From AC-32 sp963717475 (GTDB lineage Bacteria > Actinomycetota > Thermoleophilia > Gaiellales > Gaiellaceae): a stretch of 64,000 nucleotides of DNA. The stretch's first letter is position 1. Every line of letters starts with the position of its first letter. Below are positions 31,735-41,109 of this stretch, one piece after another. Both the position numbers and the translations under genes were made by a program. The notes under the pieces are model-generated. The model searched no databases. It was not told the DNA's origin and worked only from the letters and a program-made list of their open reading frames with translations. The DNA lies in assembly GCA_963717475.1 (NCBI GenBank), contig OY970337.1, forward strand, positions 1,674,001-1,738,000, given 5' to 3'.

Positions 31735-32755
31735 ATGTTCGAGGAGGGCCTCGCCGAGCTGCACACCCACCTCGGCGCCTCGGTCGCGTCCGACATCCTC
31801 TGGAGCCTGGCGCACGAGCAGGGAATCGCGCTCCCGGTCAAGGACTACTGGGAGTTCGACCGGCTCGTCACGATCGCCGACCCGCGCCGGGTCGACTCGC
31901 TCGACGCGCTCGACCAGATCTACCACTGGACCGAGCTGATCCAGTCGAGCCCGGTCGCCGTCGAGCGCTCGGTGCACACCGCGATCGGCGGCGCCTACCG
32001 CTCGCAGGGGATCACGACCCTCGAGCTGCGCTTCAACCCGATGAAGCGAAACCGCGGCGGCGAGCGCGATCTCGACCACATCATCATGGCCGCCTCCCGC
32101 GGGCTCGACCGCGCGAGCCTCGAATATCCGCAGGTCCGCGCCGGGCTGATCCTGATGATGGACCGCACCTTCGGAGAGCGGCAGAACGCGGTCATCGTCG
32201 AGAAGGCAATCCGCTACGCGCCGCGCGGCATCGTCGGCGTCGACATCGCCGGGCCGCGACCGCGAGGCGAGCGCTACTCGTACCGCGAGCTCGCCCCGCT
32301 GTCGAGGAGGCGCGCGAGCGCGGGGCTCGGCGATCACGATCCACGTCGGCGAGGAGGGTGAGGAGCACGCCGAGCGCCGAGCTCGGCGAGGTGATCGAGA
32401 CGCTCCGCCCTGACCGGATCGGCCACGGGATCCTCGCCGCGCGCGACCCGACGCTGATGGCCGCGCTGCGCGAGCAGGAGATCGTGCTCGAGATCTGCCC
32501 GACCTCCAACCTGCTCACCCGGGCGCTAGCCGACGAGAACGCCGTCCGCGACACCTTCCGCGCGTTCGTCGACAACGGAGTCGCCTTCACGATCGCCACG
32601 GACGGCCCCGAGATGATGCGCACGCATCTCCGCGACGAGCTCGAGCTCCTCGAGCGGATCGGCGCGCTCGACGAGGACGAGCTAGCCGAGGCGAACCGGC
32701 ATGCGGCCACGAGGCGAGCTTCATCGCGCCGGTGGGCGAGCGCGTCGCGCGCTAG
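31735..32755 (+). pseudogene. adenosine deaminase-like amidohydrolase, interrupted by four frameshifts
   Basis: Reading across frames gives a recognisable adenosine/AMP-deaminase-type protein: AELHTHLGAS at the N-terminus (metal-binding HxH), LELRFNPMKR, ITIHVGEEGEEH near 32340 (metal His and catalytic region), RPDRIGHGI near 32410 and CPTSNLLTRA plus IATDGPEM at the C-terminus. The frame breaks near 32300, 32327 and 32370 and again near 32705; each break is repaired by adding or removing one or two bases. The restored C-terminus ends SFIAPVGERVAR at TAG 32753-32755. TAGACT 6 bases before ATG 31735 suggests a leaderless start. Either a decayed gene or a low-quality assembly stretch. Confidence 0.75.
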
Positions 32756-32798
32756 GAGGGTATGGCGAAACGAGCGTTCAAGACAGACTCCCGCTTTC

Positions 32799-33588
32799 AT
32801 GGCTGAGGAGCTGACAGGACCGAGGGCGAAGGTCGAACGGGCCAAAAAACACTTCGCGGATCTCGAACCGGTGATAGGCGGTTTCTTTGAGTCCAGCCCT
32901 TATGAAGTCCTCCCTGAGGAAGACCACGAAGCCGGGCAGATGGTCTACAAGGTCACGAAGGCTGCGTCGCCTCCTGATGCCATCGCTCTCATAGCCGGAG
33001 ACGTCATCCACAATCTGCGCGCCTCGCTCGACCTTCTTTTCTGTCAGTTGATCTTGGCCCATGGGCAGCAGATCGTTCAATCGGACAGCTACCGGATCAC
33101 CGATACGGCCAAGCTGTTTGAAACCGCTCGCATGGCCCAGATAAGAGCGCCGGATCGCCAAGGAGGCATTGGAGTTGATCCGGCGCACAAAGCCGTACAA
33201 GGGAGGGAACGATGCCCTCTGGCGTTTGCACCGCCTTGACATCGCGGACAAGCATCACGTCCTGTTCGTCGTGGGCACCGGATTTGCTGGCGTCACCCCG
33301 ACTATCCCTGGCGTGGCGGATCTCCCCGCAGAGGCCAGACGGGCTATGGCCGAGGCCCTCGGAAAGATCATTCTCAAGCCCGCTGATCGGCTGTTCCCGC
33401 TCAAAGAGGGCGACGACCTCTATCGCTACCCGCTCTCGATGTCGAAGCCAGAAAAGGAGCCGCAATTCTCCTTTGACGTAGCGTTCGGCCAAGGCGAGGT
33501 TGTTGAGGGTGAGCCGCTTGTCGAAACGCTCAACGATCTCATCGGCGCGACAGAGCAAACGGTCGAACTCTGTGCTCCCTTGTTTTAG
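32799..33588 (+). pseudogene. unknown protein, one frameshift, low G+C
   Basis: ATG 32799 opens a frame starting MAEELTGPRAKVERAKKHFA that runs to about 33150; a one-base shift there continues it as RIAKEALELIRRTKPYKGGN to TAG 33586-33588, giving about 262 residues. The restored protein contains IAGDVIHNLRASLDLLFCQL, a motif I have seen in hypothetical proteins scattered over bacterial genomes, and GNDALWRLHRLDIADKHHVL. G+C and codon use are far below the neighbours, which indicates acquisition by transfer. Function unknown. Confidence 0.6.
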
Positions 33589-33684
33589 CGGCATCTGAAC
33601 ATCGATGGAATTGCAGGTCTGAGCGGGCCTAGCGCGAGTTCGCGGGTCTTGACGTCCGGCAGCGAGCGCGAGAAAGTCGCCCAC

Positions 33685-34085
33685 ATGAACAGAACTCCGC
33701 GCCTCGTGATCGCGCTTCTCGCGCTCAACCTCTTATTGTCCGCGGTCGCTCTCGGCTGGCTTACGTGGATCTCGATGAGCCCGCGTTACTGGTTCCCGGA
33801 CGCATACGCGGCGAAGGGACGACAGGCGATCCCGGTACTCGCGGACCGCGCGGACAGGTCGGGCCTGCCGGCCGAGTGGGTCCCGACGCCGCGGACGCGA
33901 TTGACTCGCTTTCGTCTGACCTCGACGCCCTGAGCTCGCGGGTCGATGACCTCGAGACGAACCTCGGCGACTTCGATCGAAGCCTCGTCGATGACCTCTC
34001 CTCCAGCGTGGACGATCTCACAAGCAACCTGGACGACCTCTGCTTCCGAGTTTCGCTTGACCTCACCGATGTGATCTGCCCCTGA
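33685..34085 (+). pseudogene. membrane-anchored collagen-like protein, one frameshift
   Basis: ATG 33685 starts MNRTPRLVIALLALNLLLSA, a single N-terminal membrane helix followed by MSPRYWFPDAYA. A one-base shift near 33812 continues as GEGTTGDPGTRGPRGQVGPA, a short Gly-x-y collagen-like run, then a DAADAIDSLSSDLDALSSRV coiled region of repeated SSxVDDL units and an end at TGA 34083-34085. The restored length is about 133 residues. The protein would expose a collagen-like stalk and coiled coil on the outside. Confidence 0.6.
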
Positions 34086-34190
34086 CCCGGTCGCTCAGCC
34101 ACGGCCCGCTCGAGCTCGTCACGCAGGGTCGCGCTCGCTGAACGGGCTACGGGCTGAAAACCGGCCGCCGACGCTTCAAATGAGCGCGAG

Positions 34191-35664
34191 CTAGATCGAC
34201 TCAGCCGCACGCAAGCGGGGAAAAGGTCTGGACGCCCGCCAGGCCGCTGGTGCCGATGATCCCGCGCGGTATTCCTCCGTTGCTTCAGCGAGGACCGCCT
34301 CGAATGCCGCAACGACTCGCACGTCGAATTGAGAACCAACCGCCTGAGCCAGGCGGAGGCGAGCGACGCGGCTCGGCATCGCTTCGCGATACGGCCGGTC
34401 GGATGTCATCGCGTTGTAGGCATCTGCGACGGCGATGATTCGGGACACCAGCGGGATTTGATCTCCAACTAGCCTGTCGGGATACCCCATGCCGTCGACA
34501 CGCTCATGGTGATGGCGGACGATCCTCGCGATGTGTTCGTAGTCTTCAACCCTTGCGAGGATGCCCTCCCCGATAACTGGAGTGCTGTTCCATAACGCGC
34601 CTCTCTGCGCCAGTCAGCGGCCCCGGCTTCTCGAGCAGGCCTGGAGGGAGGCCGATCTTCCCGATGTCATGCACGAGACCCGCGAGGTGTGCCAACTGCT
34701 GCTCTTCATCCGTCAGCCCCAAATGGTGAGCAATATCGCGGGCGTACACGGCAACCGCAGATGAGTGTCCCGCGGTGTACTCGTCTCGGGCGTCGAGCGT
34801 CGCTACCAACGCCGACGCAAACGAGAGGTGCGCCCGATCTTGGCGAGCCATGGCTCGCGTGAGCTCTTCGGAGGTCGCCCGCTGTTCGCGATACAGCAGG
34901 AAGAGCTTCTGGGCAACGAAGGCCGGGAAGAGGAAGAAGACCACGCTCCAGGGAGAAACCTGCCGATATGCGTACACCATCAAGGCCGCGACCGGCACAT
35001 AGAGCGGCATCGCTAGGAAGATGGTGCTCGCGAGCCGGATTTCTCGTGCCGGGACACCACGCAGGGCGGCGGTAACCGACCCCAACACGGCGCTGCCGCC
35101 CTGCTCGATCAGCGTCGCCGCCGTAACGGCCGCCAGTATGCGACCGATTGCGTGAGGCTGACTACCCTGGATCGCGAAGGCAATGACGCCCGCGCAACCA
35201 CTTGTAATCGAACGCGTCGCTGTCCACGTGAGCCACCGCGCGTAAGGCCGCTCGAAGCTTGGAAGTAGGCTCACGATGCTTACGAAGATCGCCGCGAGCG
35301 GTCCGTAGATGACGGCCGACAGGATGATTGGGAGGGCGGCAGCGGACACCTCCGCCCGCGAGGTGAGCCGAACGCTCTGTCTTTCTGCGACAAGCGCTGC
35401 CAAAGCGAACACTACGGCGGGAAGCCCTAGAGCCGCGCCGGCCGGCGGCCATGCTAGAACGGCCAGAAGCATCGCCGCAGACGTAGCGGTGAGAAACGAT
35501 GTCCACCCGACCAGCATCCACTCGCGCTTGCCCGGCGAAGTTTCCAGGCCAAAGAAGTCCCGTATAAAAGGCACGAGATCTACTTGAAACTCCCCCTTTT
35601 GGGTGATACCGTCCAAACCAGCCGTCAGTCTCCCCGTAGGAGGAGAAATGCGTTTCCGCCTCAT
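34191..35664 (-). CDS. membrane HD-GYP domain phosphodiesterase (one frameshift)
   Basis: The N-terminal half has about seven membrane helices (MLLAVLAWPPAGAALGLPAV and similar). The C-terminal half is an HD domain with LVHDIGKIGLPPGLLEKPG and, after a frameshift near 34578, the GYP part HHHERVDGMGYPDRLVGDQI followed by RIIAVADAYNAMTSDRPYRE. Such proteins hydrolyse cyclic di-GMP or a related cyclic dinucleotide. The break sits between the HD and GYP motifs, so neither fragment would be active unless it is a sequencing error. The start is uncertain: ATG 35664 is used, with TTG 35739 as the longer option. Base composition is lower in G+C than the flanks. Confidence 0.75.
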
Positions 35665-35795
35665 TAGTTTGGTTGCTCTGCTCGGCTCGCTTGCAGCGGT
35701 GTCGGGCGAGATCAAGTGGTGGTAAGTCCCCTCGCTCAAGGCGAGTCGTAGCTTCCGTTTTTCCCAGGGCGCTCACATCACCCTGTTGAGGGATT

Positions 35796-35811
35796 TCCAC
35801 AGGGTTGTGGA
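35796..35811. repeat. short inverted repeat resembling paired DnaA boxes
   Basis: TCCACA-gggt-TGTGGA, embedded in TTTCCACAGGGTTGTGGAGA, lies in the 186-base gap between the HD-GYP and LuxR genes. It resembles two inverted, degenerate DnaA boxes (consensus TTATCCACA), but no replication genes are near. Apart from this and a small CTCGC/GCGAG stem I see nothing else in the gap. Confidence 0.35.
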
Positions 35812-35850
35812 GAAACGCGTAGAACTACCCAGGTTTCGCTAACAATCGCG

Positions 35851-36180
35851 TTAGGCGATCAGGCCGCGCCTGAAGCCTACGGCGACGGCGTGTGCGCGCG
35901 AACGCGCCTGCAGCTTTGCGAGCAGATGACGCACGTGCGACTTGACCGTTTCCTCCGAAAGGAAGAGCCGGACGCCGATCTCGCGGTTCACCAGGCCGTC
36001 GGAGATCAGCTGGAGCACTTCGATCTCGCGGGCGGTCGGCTCCTGCTCGAGCTCCTGCAGCGGGCCGCTGAAGGGAATGACCTCGGCGCCGCGCCCGCCA
36101 CGCCGCTTCGCAGCCGCCTCGAACCGGCGGCTGTGGTCGACATAGCGCGACAGGATCTCTTTCCGCTCTGCAGCGTCCAC
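35851..36180 (-). CDS. small LuxR-type DNA-binding protein
   Basis: 109 residues with a GerE/LuxR helix-turn-helix at about 48-105: LTAREIEVLQLI-type start (here PTAREIEVLQLISDGLVNRE), then IGVRLFLSEETVKSHVRHLL. There is no receiver or PAS domain; the N-terminal 45 residues are a charged helix (DAAERKEILSRYVDHSRRFE). It is an orphan transcription factor whose signal is unknown. Start at GTG 36180. The opp operon ends 49 bases upstream on the same strand. Confidence 0.82.
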   Translation of the reverse strand: MDAAERKEILSRYVDHSRRFEAAAKRRGGRGAEVIPFSGPLQELEQEPTAREIEVLQLISDGLVNREIGVRLFLSEETVKSHVRHLLAKLQARSRAHAVAVGFRRGLIA

Positions 36181-36228
36181 GGTAACCGCCGTATCGGTTT
36201 CGCTGCTCCCCCGCTTTAGCGCGCCTGC

Positions 36229-37353
36229 TTACCCCTTTTCAGGGATGGGGTGGCTCTCGGTCTTGCTGGGCTCCTCGGGCAGCGCGCTTTCGTCGGCGGA
36301 ATCGGGCGTGTGGCGCTCGGAAGCGCTCACGCGCTCCAGCGTCGCCTTGTCGACGTTGAGCGGGTGGTGGCAGGCGGCGAGGTGGCCGTTGCCGTAGTCC
36401 GTGAGCGGCGGCTCGATCTGCTGGCAGACGTCCGTCGCGTAGCGACAGCGCGGGTGGAAGCGGCATCCGGACGGTGGGTGGATCGGCGAGGGCACGTCGC
36501 CCTCGAGCACGATCCGCTCGCGCTTCTCGGAGAGGTCGGGATCGGGGATCGGGACCGCCGAGAGCAGCGCTTCGGTGTAGGGCATGATCGGCCGCGAGTA
36601 GAGCTCCTCCGCCGGCGAGAGCTCGACGAGCTTTCCGAGGTACATCACGGCGATGCGGTCGGAGACGTGGCGGACGACGCCGAGGTCGTGCGCGATGAAG
36701 ATGTAGGTGAGGCCGAAGTCGTCCTGGAGCGACTCGAGCAGGTTGATCATCTGCGCCTGGATCGAGACGTCGAGGGCGGAGACGGGCTCGTCGGCGACGA
36801 TCAGCTTGGGCCGGAGAGCAAGCGCGCGGGCGACGCCGATGCGCTGGCGCTGCCCGCCCGAGAACTCGTGCGGGAAACGGTTGTAGTGCTCGGGCGAGAG
36901 GCCCACGGTCTCGAGCAGTTCCTCGACCTGCTTCTTGCGCTCCTTGGCATTGCCGAGGCCGTGGATCTTGAGCGGGTCGCCGATGATCGACCCGACGCGC
37001 TTCCGTGGGTTGAGGCTCGCGTAGGGGTCCTGGAAGACCATCTGCATCTCGCGCCGCAGCGGGCGCAGCGCGCGCGGGCCGAGCGTGCCGATCGACTGGC
37101 CCCGGAAGACAATGTCGCCGTCCGTCGGCTGGAGCAGGCGGACGACGCAGCGGCCGAGCGTCGACTTGCCGCAACCCGACTCGCCTACCAGGCCCACCGT
37201 CTCGCCCTGCGCGACGGAGAGCGTCACGTCGTCGACGGCGTGGACGCGCTCGACTTCGCGCTGGAGGACGCCCTTCCGGATCGGGAAGTACTTCTTCAGG
37301 CTCTGGATCTCGACGAGCGCGCCGTCGCCGTTCTGCTGCGGGCCTTCGCTCAC
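36229..37353 (-). CDS. oligopeptide ABC transporter ATP-binding protein (OppF/DppF type)
   Basis: 374 residues. Walker A is GESGCGKSTLG near residue 60, the ABC signature FSGGQRQRIGVARAL near 168, Walker B LIVADEPVSALD and the switch His in FIAHDLG. The C-terminal oligopeptide-transporter extension CRFHPRCRYATDVC carries the iron-sulfur-type Cys pattern of this subfamily. It energises import of peptides with OppD. GTG 37353 overlaps the oppD-type stop (GTGA). It is the last gene of the unit. Confidence 0.93.
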   Translation of the reverse strand: MSEGPQQNGDGALVEIQSLKKYFPIRKGVLQREVERVHAVDDVTLSVAQGETVGLVGESGCGKSTLGRCVVRLLQPTDGDIVFRGQSIGTLGPRALRPLRREMQMVFQDPYASLNPRKRVGSIIGDPLKIHGLGNAKERKKQVEELLETVGLSPEHYNRFPHEFSGGQRQRIGVARALALRPKLIVADEPVSALDVSIQAQMINLLESLQDDFGLTYIFIAHDLGVVRHVSDRIAVMYLGKLVELSPAEELYSRPIMPYTEALLSAVPIPDPDLSEKRERIVLEGDVPSPIHPPSGCRFHPRCRYATDVCQQIEPPLTDYGNGHLAACHHPLNVDKATLERVSASERHTPDSADESALPEEPSKTESHPIPEKG

Positions 37354-38378
37354 GCGGCCCCCACCGCCTCGCCGGCCAGCGTCGTCACGCGCAGGCGCTT
37401 CTTCTCCTCGACCGTCAGCCAGCAGCGGTCGAGATGGCCCTTCTGCTCGACGCGGTTCTCGAGGCTGGGCTCTTCGTGGCACTTCTCGAAGGCGTGCGGG
37501 CAGCGAGGGCGGAACTTGCAGCCCTGCGGCAGGTTGATCAGCGAGGGCGGGCTGCCCTGGATCGAGTGCAGCCGCTTCGGCTTGGGCCGGTCGAGGCGCG
37601 GGATCGAGCCGAGCAGGCCCCACGTGTACGGGTGCTGGGGGTCGTAGAAGACGTCGCGCTTACCGCCGTGCTCGACCACGCGGCCGGCGTACATGACGAG
37701 GATCTCATCGGCGACATCAGCCACGACGCCGAGGTCGTGGGTGATCATGATCACCGCGGAGTCGAAGTCGTCCTTGAGCTTGTCGATCAGCTCGAGGATC
37801 TGTGCCTGGATCGTCACGTCGAGCGCGGTCGTCGGCTCGTCGGCAATCAGGATGTCTGGGTTGCAGGAGAGCGCCATCGCGATCATCGCGCGCTGGCGCA
37901 TTCCGCCGGAGAACTGGTGCGGATAGTCGTCGACGCGGTCCTGGGGGTTCGGGATGCCGACCTGGCGCAGGAGCTCGACCGCGCGGTTCCGCGCCGTTCG
38001 CCCGGGCAGGTGCTCGTGCGCGAGGATCGCCTCGCAGATCTGGTCGCCGACCTTGTAGACCGGGTTCAGCGACGTCATCGGGTCCTGAAAGATCATCGCG
38101 ATCTGGGCGCCGCGGACCGCGCGCAGCCGGCCCTCGGACTGCGTGATCAGGTCTTCGCCCTTGTAGAGGATCTCGCCCTCGTAGCGCGTGTTCGTTCCGC
38201 GCGTGAGCCCGAGGATCGTCATCGCGGTCACGCTCTTGCCGGAGCCCGACTCTCCGACGATGCCGAGCACGTCGCCGCGGTCGAGGGTGAAGTTGACGCC
38301 GTCGACGGCATTGACGACGCCGTCCTCGGTCGCGAAGCTGACCTTCAGATTCTTGACGTCGAGGAGCCGGTCTGCCAT
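37350..38378 (-). CDS. oligopeptide ABC transporter ATP-binding protein (OppD/DppD type)
   Basis: 342 residues. Walker A GESGSGKSVTAM, Q-loop IFQDPMTSLNP, signature FSGGMRQRAMIAMAL, Walker B ILIADEPTTALD and switch MITHDLG are all present, with the family's C-terminal CKFRPRCPHAFEKC motif. It pairs with the OppF-type protein. ATG 38378 is chosen since it gives the standard MADRLLDVKNLKVSF start; GTG 38390 adds only four residues. It lies 28 bases after the NlpC/P60 gene. Confidence 0.93.
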   Translation of the reverse strand: MADRLLDVKNLKVSFATEDGVVNAVDGVNFTLDRGDVLGIVGESGSGKSVTAMTILGLTRGTNTRYEGEILYKGEDLITQSEGRLRAVRGAQIAMIFQDPMTSLNPVYKVGDQICEAILAHEHLPGRTARNRAVELLRQVGIPNPQDRVDDYPHQFSGGMRQRAMIAMALSCNPDILIADEPTTALDVTIQAQILELIDKLKDDFDSAVIMITHDLGVVADVADEILVMYAGRVVEHGGKRDVFYDPQHPYTWGLLGSIPRLDRPKPKRLHSIQGSPPSLINLPQGCKFRPRCPHAFEKCHEEPSLENRVEQKGHLDRCWLTVEEKKRLRVTTLAGEAVGAA

Positions 38379-38406
38379 CAGGGCGGCCACCGTAGCAACG
38401 GAGTCT

Positions 38407-38991
38407 TCACCGAAGGCGCACCAGCGCTCGGCGGCGAGCGCGGAGGTCCGCGGGCTCCGGCTCCTCGAGCACGCAAGCGACGTCGTCGCGCTCGGTCGAG
38501 TGCAGAATCCGGCCGTCGCCGAGCCAGAACGCGATGTGCGTGGCCGCTTCGTCGCCGTAGGTGATCAGGTCGCCGGGGCGCAGCTCGTCCTCGGTCAGCG
38601 TCGCGCCGGCTTCCTCCTGCTGGTCGGCGTCGCGCGGGACGAGGCGGCCGGTGCGCCGGTAGGCCATGTGGACGAGGCCGGAGCAATCGATTCCGCGCTC
38701 GGTCATCCCGCCCCACTCGTACGGCGTGCCGAGGTAGGCGCGCGCTTCGTCCACAGGGCTTTCCCCAGGACGCGGCTCGAGGAGCCACTGTCCGGGGCCA
38801 GGCTCGGGACGCGCCTGCAGGGACGCCGTCCGCGCCCAGCCGGGGTAGTCGTACGCCGTCCGGATCCGCGACCAATCGCCTTGGGTCTCCTCGACCGCGG
38901 CCGGCTCGTCCGGCAAGAGCTGGGTGACCTGCTCCGCGTCGTCGCGGGGCTCCGCCCGGACCGGCGTCGGCCCAGGCCCGGCCGCCGTCAC
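38407..38991 (-). CDS. NlpC/P60 family peptidase within the opp operon
   Basis: 194 residues. An SH3b-like N-terminal region (about 1-65) precedes the NlpC/P60 domain with catalytic Cys in ERGIDCSGLVHMAY near residue 108, His in ATHIAFWLGDGRI near 160 and the usual TPYEWGG entry motif. No signal peptide is seen, so it is probably cytoplasmic, like YkfC-type gamma-D-glutamyl-L-diamino-acid endopeptidases that trim imported murein peptides. GTG 38991 overlaps the permease stop (GTGA), so peptide import and hydrolysis are coupled. This context is the best evidence that the transporter takes up cell-wall peptides. Confidence 0.85.
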   Translation of the reverse strand: MTAAGPGPTPVRAEPRDDAEQVTQLLPDEPAAVEETQGDWSRIRTAYDYPGWARTASLQARPEPGPGQWLLEPRPGESPVDEARAYLGTPYEWGGMTERGIDCSGLVHMAYRRTGRLVPRDADQQEEAGATLTEDELRPGDLITYGDEAATHIAFWLGDGRILHSTERDDVACVLEEPEPADLRARRRALVRLR

Positions 38992-39935
38992 TGGAGGCGG
39001 ATCCGCGGGTCGAGCCACGCGTAGACGACGTCCACGATCGTCGAGAACATGACGATGAAGAACGCGCCGAAGAGGGTGACGCCCATCAGCGGAGGCAGGT
39101 CGAGGTTCCCGATCGCGGTGTACGTGTAGAAACCGACGCCGTGGAGCTCGTAGACCGTCTCGGTGAGGATCGCCCCGCCGCCGAGGACGGCCGCGAAGTC
39201 GAGCCCGAACAACGTCACGATCGGGATCAGCGAGTTCCGCAGCACGTGCTTGACCATCACGCGGCGAGGCGAAAGACCTTTGGCGCGAGCGGTGCGGACG
39301 TAATCGTCGTTGATCGTGTCGAGGATGTTCGAGCGGAGGACGCGGCCGTAGAAGCCGATGAAAAGGACGGCCAGGGTGAACCAGGGAAGCAGCAGGTGGT
39401 AGAACCACTGCGCGGGGTCGCTCGTGAGCGGGACGTAGCCGCCGTCAGGGAACCAGCTCCGCTGCTCGGCGAGGAAGTAGCGAAGGATGATCCCGAGCCA
39501 GAAGACCGGCATCGAGACCCCAATTAACGCGAGCACGGTGATGCCGCGGTCGGATACGCCGCCGGCCGTGACGGCCGAGATCACCCCCACGAGGATGCCG
39601 AAGAACAGCCAGATGATCGCGGCGCCGATGGCGAGTGAGAAGGTGACGGGGATGCCCTGCCAGATCTGGGTCCTGACGCTGAGCTGGTCGGTGTAGGAGA
39701 TCAGCTTGCCCGTGGCGAGCTGCTGCATCATCCGGCCCCACTGGACGTAGAACGGCTTGTCGAGGGCAAGCTTGTGCTTGATGGCGGTGATGTTGCCCTG
39801 CGTTGCCGTGCGGCCGGCGAGGCGCTGGGCGGGGTCGCCGCCGGGAATCTTGAAGAAAATGACGTAGACGATGAAGCTGACCACGATCAGCACGATCACC
39901 ATTCCGAACAGCCGCCTCAGGACGAACGCGACCAT
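38988..39935 (-). CDS. oligopeptide ABC transporter permease (OppB/DppB type)
   Basis: 315 residues with six membrane helices. The start MVAFVLRRLFGMVIVLIVVS and the EAA loop DYVRTARAKGLSPRRVMVKH are diagnostic of DppB permeases; ALDKPFYVQWGRMM matches the conserved periplasmic segment after the first helix. With the DppC-type partner it forms the membrane channel. ATG 39935 overlaps the stop of the partner gene by one base plus the shared ATGA. Confidence 0.92.
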   Translation of the reverse strand: MVAFVLRRLFGMVIVLIVVSFIVYVIFFKIPGGDPAQRLAGRTATQGNITAIKHKLALDKPFYVQWGRMMQQLATGKLISYTDQLSVRTQIWQGIPVTFSLAIGAAIIWLFFGILVGVISAVTAGGVSDRGITVLALIGVSMPVFWLGIILRYFLAEQRSWFPDGGYVPLTSDPAQWFYHLLLPWFTLAVLFIGFYGRVLRSNILDTINDDYVRTARAKGLSPRRVMVKHVLRNSLIPIVTLFGLDFAAVLGGGAILTETVYELHGVGFYTYTAIGNLDLPPLMGVTLFGAFFIVMFSTIVDVVYAWLDPRIRLQ

Positions 39936-41032
39936 CAGTGCTCGATCCTTACTTTGGCCCGCGGGTCGAGCGCGTCGCGGAGCGCATCGCCGAACACGTT
40001 CAGGGCGAGCACCGTCAGCACGATTGCGATCCCGGGCGCGATCCCCAGCCACGGCGCGGTCTGGATGGTGTTCTGGCCGGCGGCGATCAGCGTCCCCCAG
40101 GACGGGTTCGGGGGCTGCACGCCCGCCCCGAGGAACGAGAGCGCAGCCTCGGTCAGGATCGTGCTCGCGACGATCAGCGTGAAGAGCACGAGCACCGTCG
40201 AGGCAATGTTCGGGAGCAGCTCCGAGAACATGACGCGCAACGGGCTCGCGCCCTGGGAGATCGCGGCGTCGATGAACTCCGATTGCCGCAGCGAGAGGAT
40301 CTGGCCGCGCAGCGGGCGCGCGAGGTAGGGGATGAAGACGATCGAGATGACGAAGGTCGGGATCCAGAGGCTGGAGCCGGAGAGGTTGATCCCGAAGTGG
40401 TGGAATCCGTCGACGGCAAGCGCGGTGCCGAGCGCGATCCCCAGCAGGATCACCGGGAACGCCCAGATCAGATCGAAGGAGCGCGAGATGATCCAATCGG
40501 AAGCGCCGCCGAAGTAGCCGGCGACGAGGGCGAGGACGATCGAGAAGAACGAGCAGATGATCGCCGAGATGATCCCGACCTGGAGCGAGTTCCTGCCGCC
40601 GTAGAGGATTCGCGTGGCGATGTCGCGTCCGAGGGAGTCGGCGCCGAGGACGTACTTGCCGCCCGCGTGCCACCACTGCGGCCCGATCGGGACGCCGCCC
40701 GGTTTGACGATCAGCTCGCCGTTCGGCCCGGTGGTCACGCCCCCCGAGGAGACGACCTGGACTTTCTTGCCGTTGATGGTGATCGTTCCGCCGACGTTCT
40801 GCTCGTTCTCGCCCAGGTTCGAGACGTGGTGGGCGTAGAGCGGCGCAAGGAGGCAGGCGAGGACGATCAGGAGGAAGACGGCCAGGGCGCCGAGGCCGAC
40901 CCAGTTCCGGCGCAGGCGCCGCCATGCGAGCAGCCACGGGCTCTTGCCTTCGATCCCGCGGCCGCCCTCCTTGGCCGCAAGCTCCGCCGCGGTGTCGAGG
41001 GTGAAATCCGCTCCGGTCTCGGTGCTGGCCAC
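39935..41032 (-). CDS. oligopeptide ABC transporter permease (OppC/DppC type)
   Basis: 365 residues. One N-terminal helix (LGALAVFLLIVLACLLAPLY) is followed by a long extracytoplasmic loop of about 75 residues, then GADSLGRDIATRILYGGRNS, the DppC family signature, and five more helices. The EAA loop reads EFIDAAISQGASPLRVMFSE. The loop carries an unusual insert (GGTITINGKKVQVVSSGG) that makes the protein longer than the typical 300 residues. Starts at GTG 41032, 35 bases after the hairpin at 41067-41096. Confidence 0.92.
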   Translation of the reverse strand: MASTETGADFTLDTAAELAAKEGGRGIEGKSPWLLAWRRLRRNWVGLGALAVFLLIVLACLLAPLYAHHVSNLGENEQNVGGTITINGKKVQVVSSGGVTTGPNGELIVKPGGVPIGPQWWHAGGKYVLGADSLGRDIATRILYGGRNSLQVGIISAIICSFFSIVLALVAGYFGGASDWIISRSFDLIWAFPVILLGIALGTALAVDGFHHFGINLSGSSLWIPTFVISIVFIPYLARPLRGQILSLRQSEFIDAAISQGASPLRVMFSELLPNIASTVLVLFTLIVASTILTEAALSFLGAGVQPPNPSWGTLIAAGQNTIQTAPWLGIAPGIAIVLTVLALNVFGDALRDALDPRAKVRIEH

Positions 41033-41066
41033 GTCCTCCCTATTCCCGTCCTTGCTTGCGACGAAC

Positions 41067-41096
41067 CGGGCGGCCCGGTTGGAGCCGGGCCGCCCG
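41067..41096 (-). terminator. strong hairpin between the binding-protein and permease genes
   Basis: 12-bp perfect stem CGGGCGGCCCGG / CCGGGCCGCCCG with a 6-base loop, 13 bases after the stop of the binding-protein gene. It is not followed by a T-run, so it more likely acts as a partial terminator or 3'-end stabiliser that makes the binding protein more abundant than the membrane subunits. Confidence 0.7.
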
Positions 41097-41109
41097 CAGC
41101 ATCACGTTG

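Noticed and set aside
35590..35720. Possible cyclic di-GMP riboswitch upstream of the HD-GYP gene
   Set aside because: The conserved GEMM cores (CACGCA... and GACGCAAAGCC) are absent, and the segment reads through as coding sequence in the HD-GYP frame.
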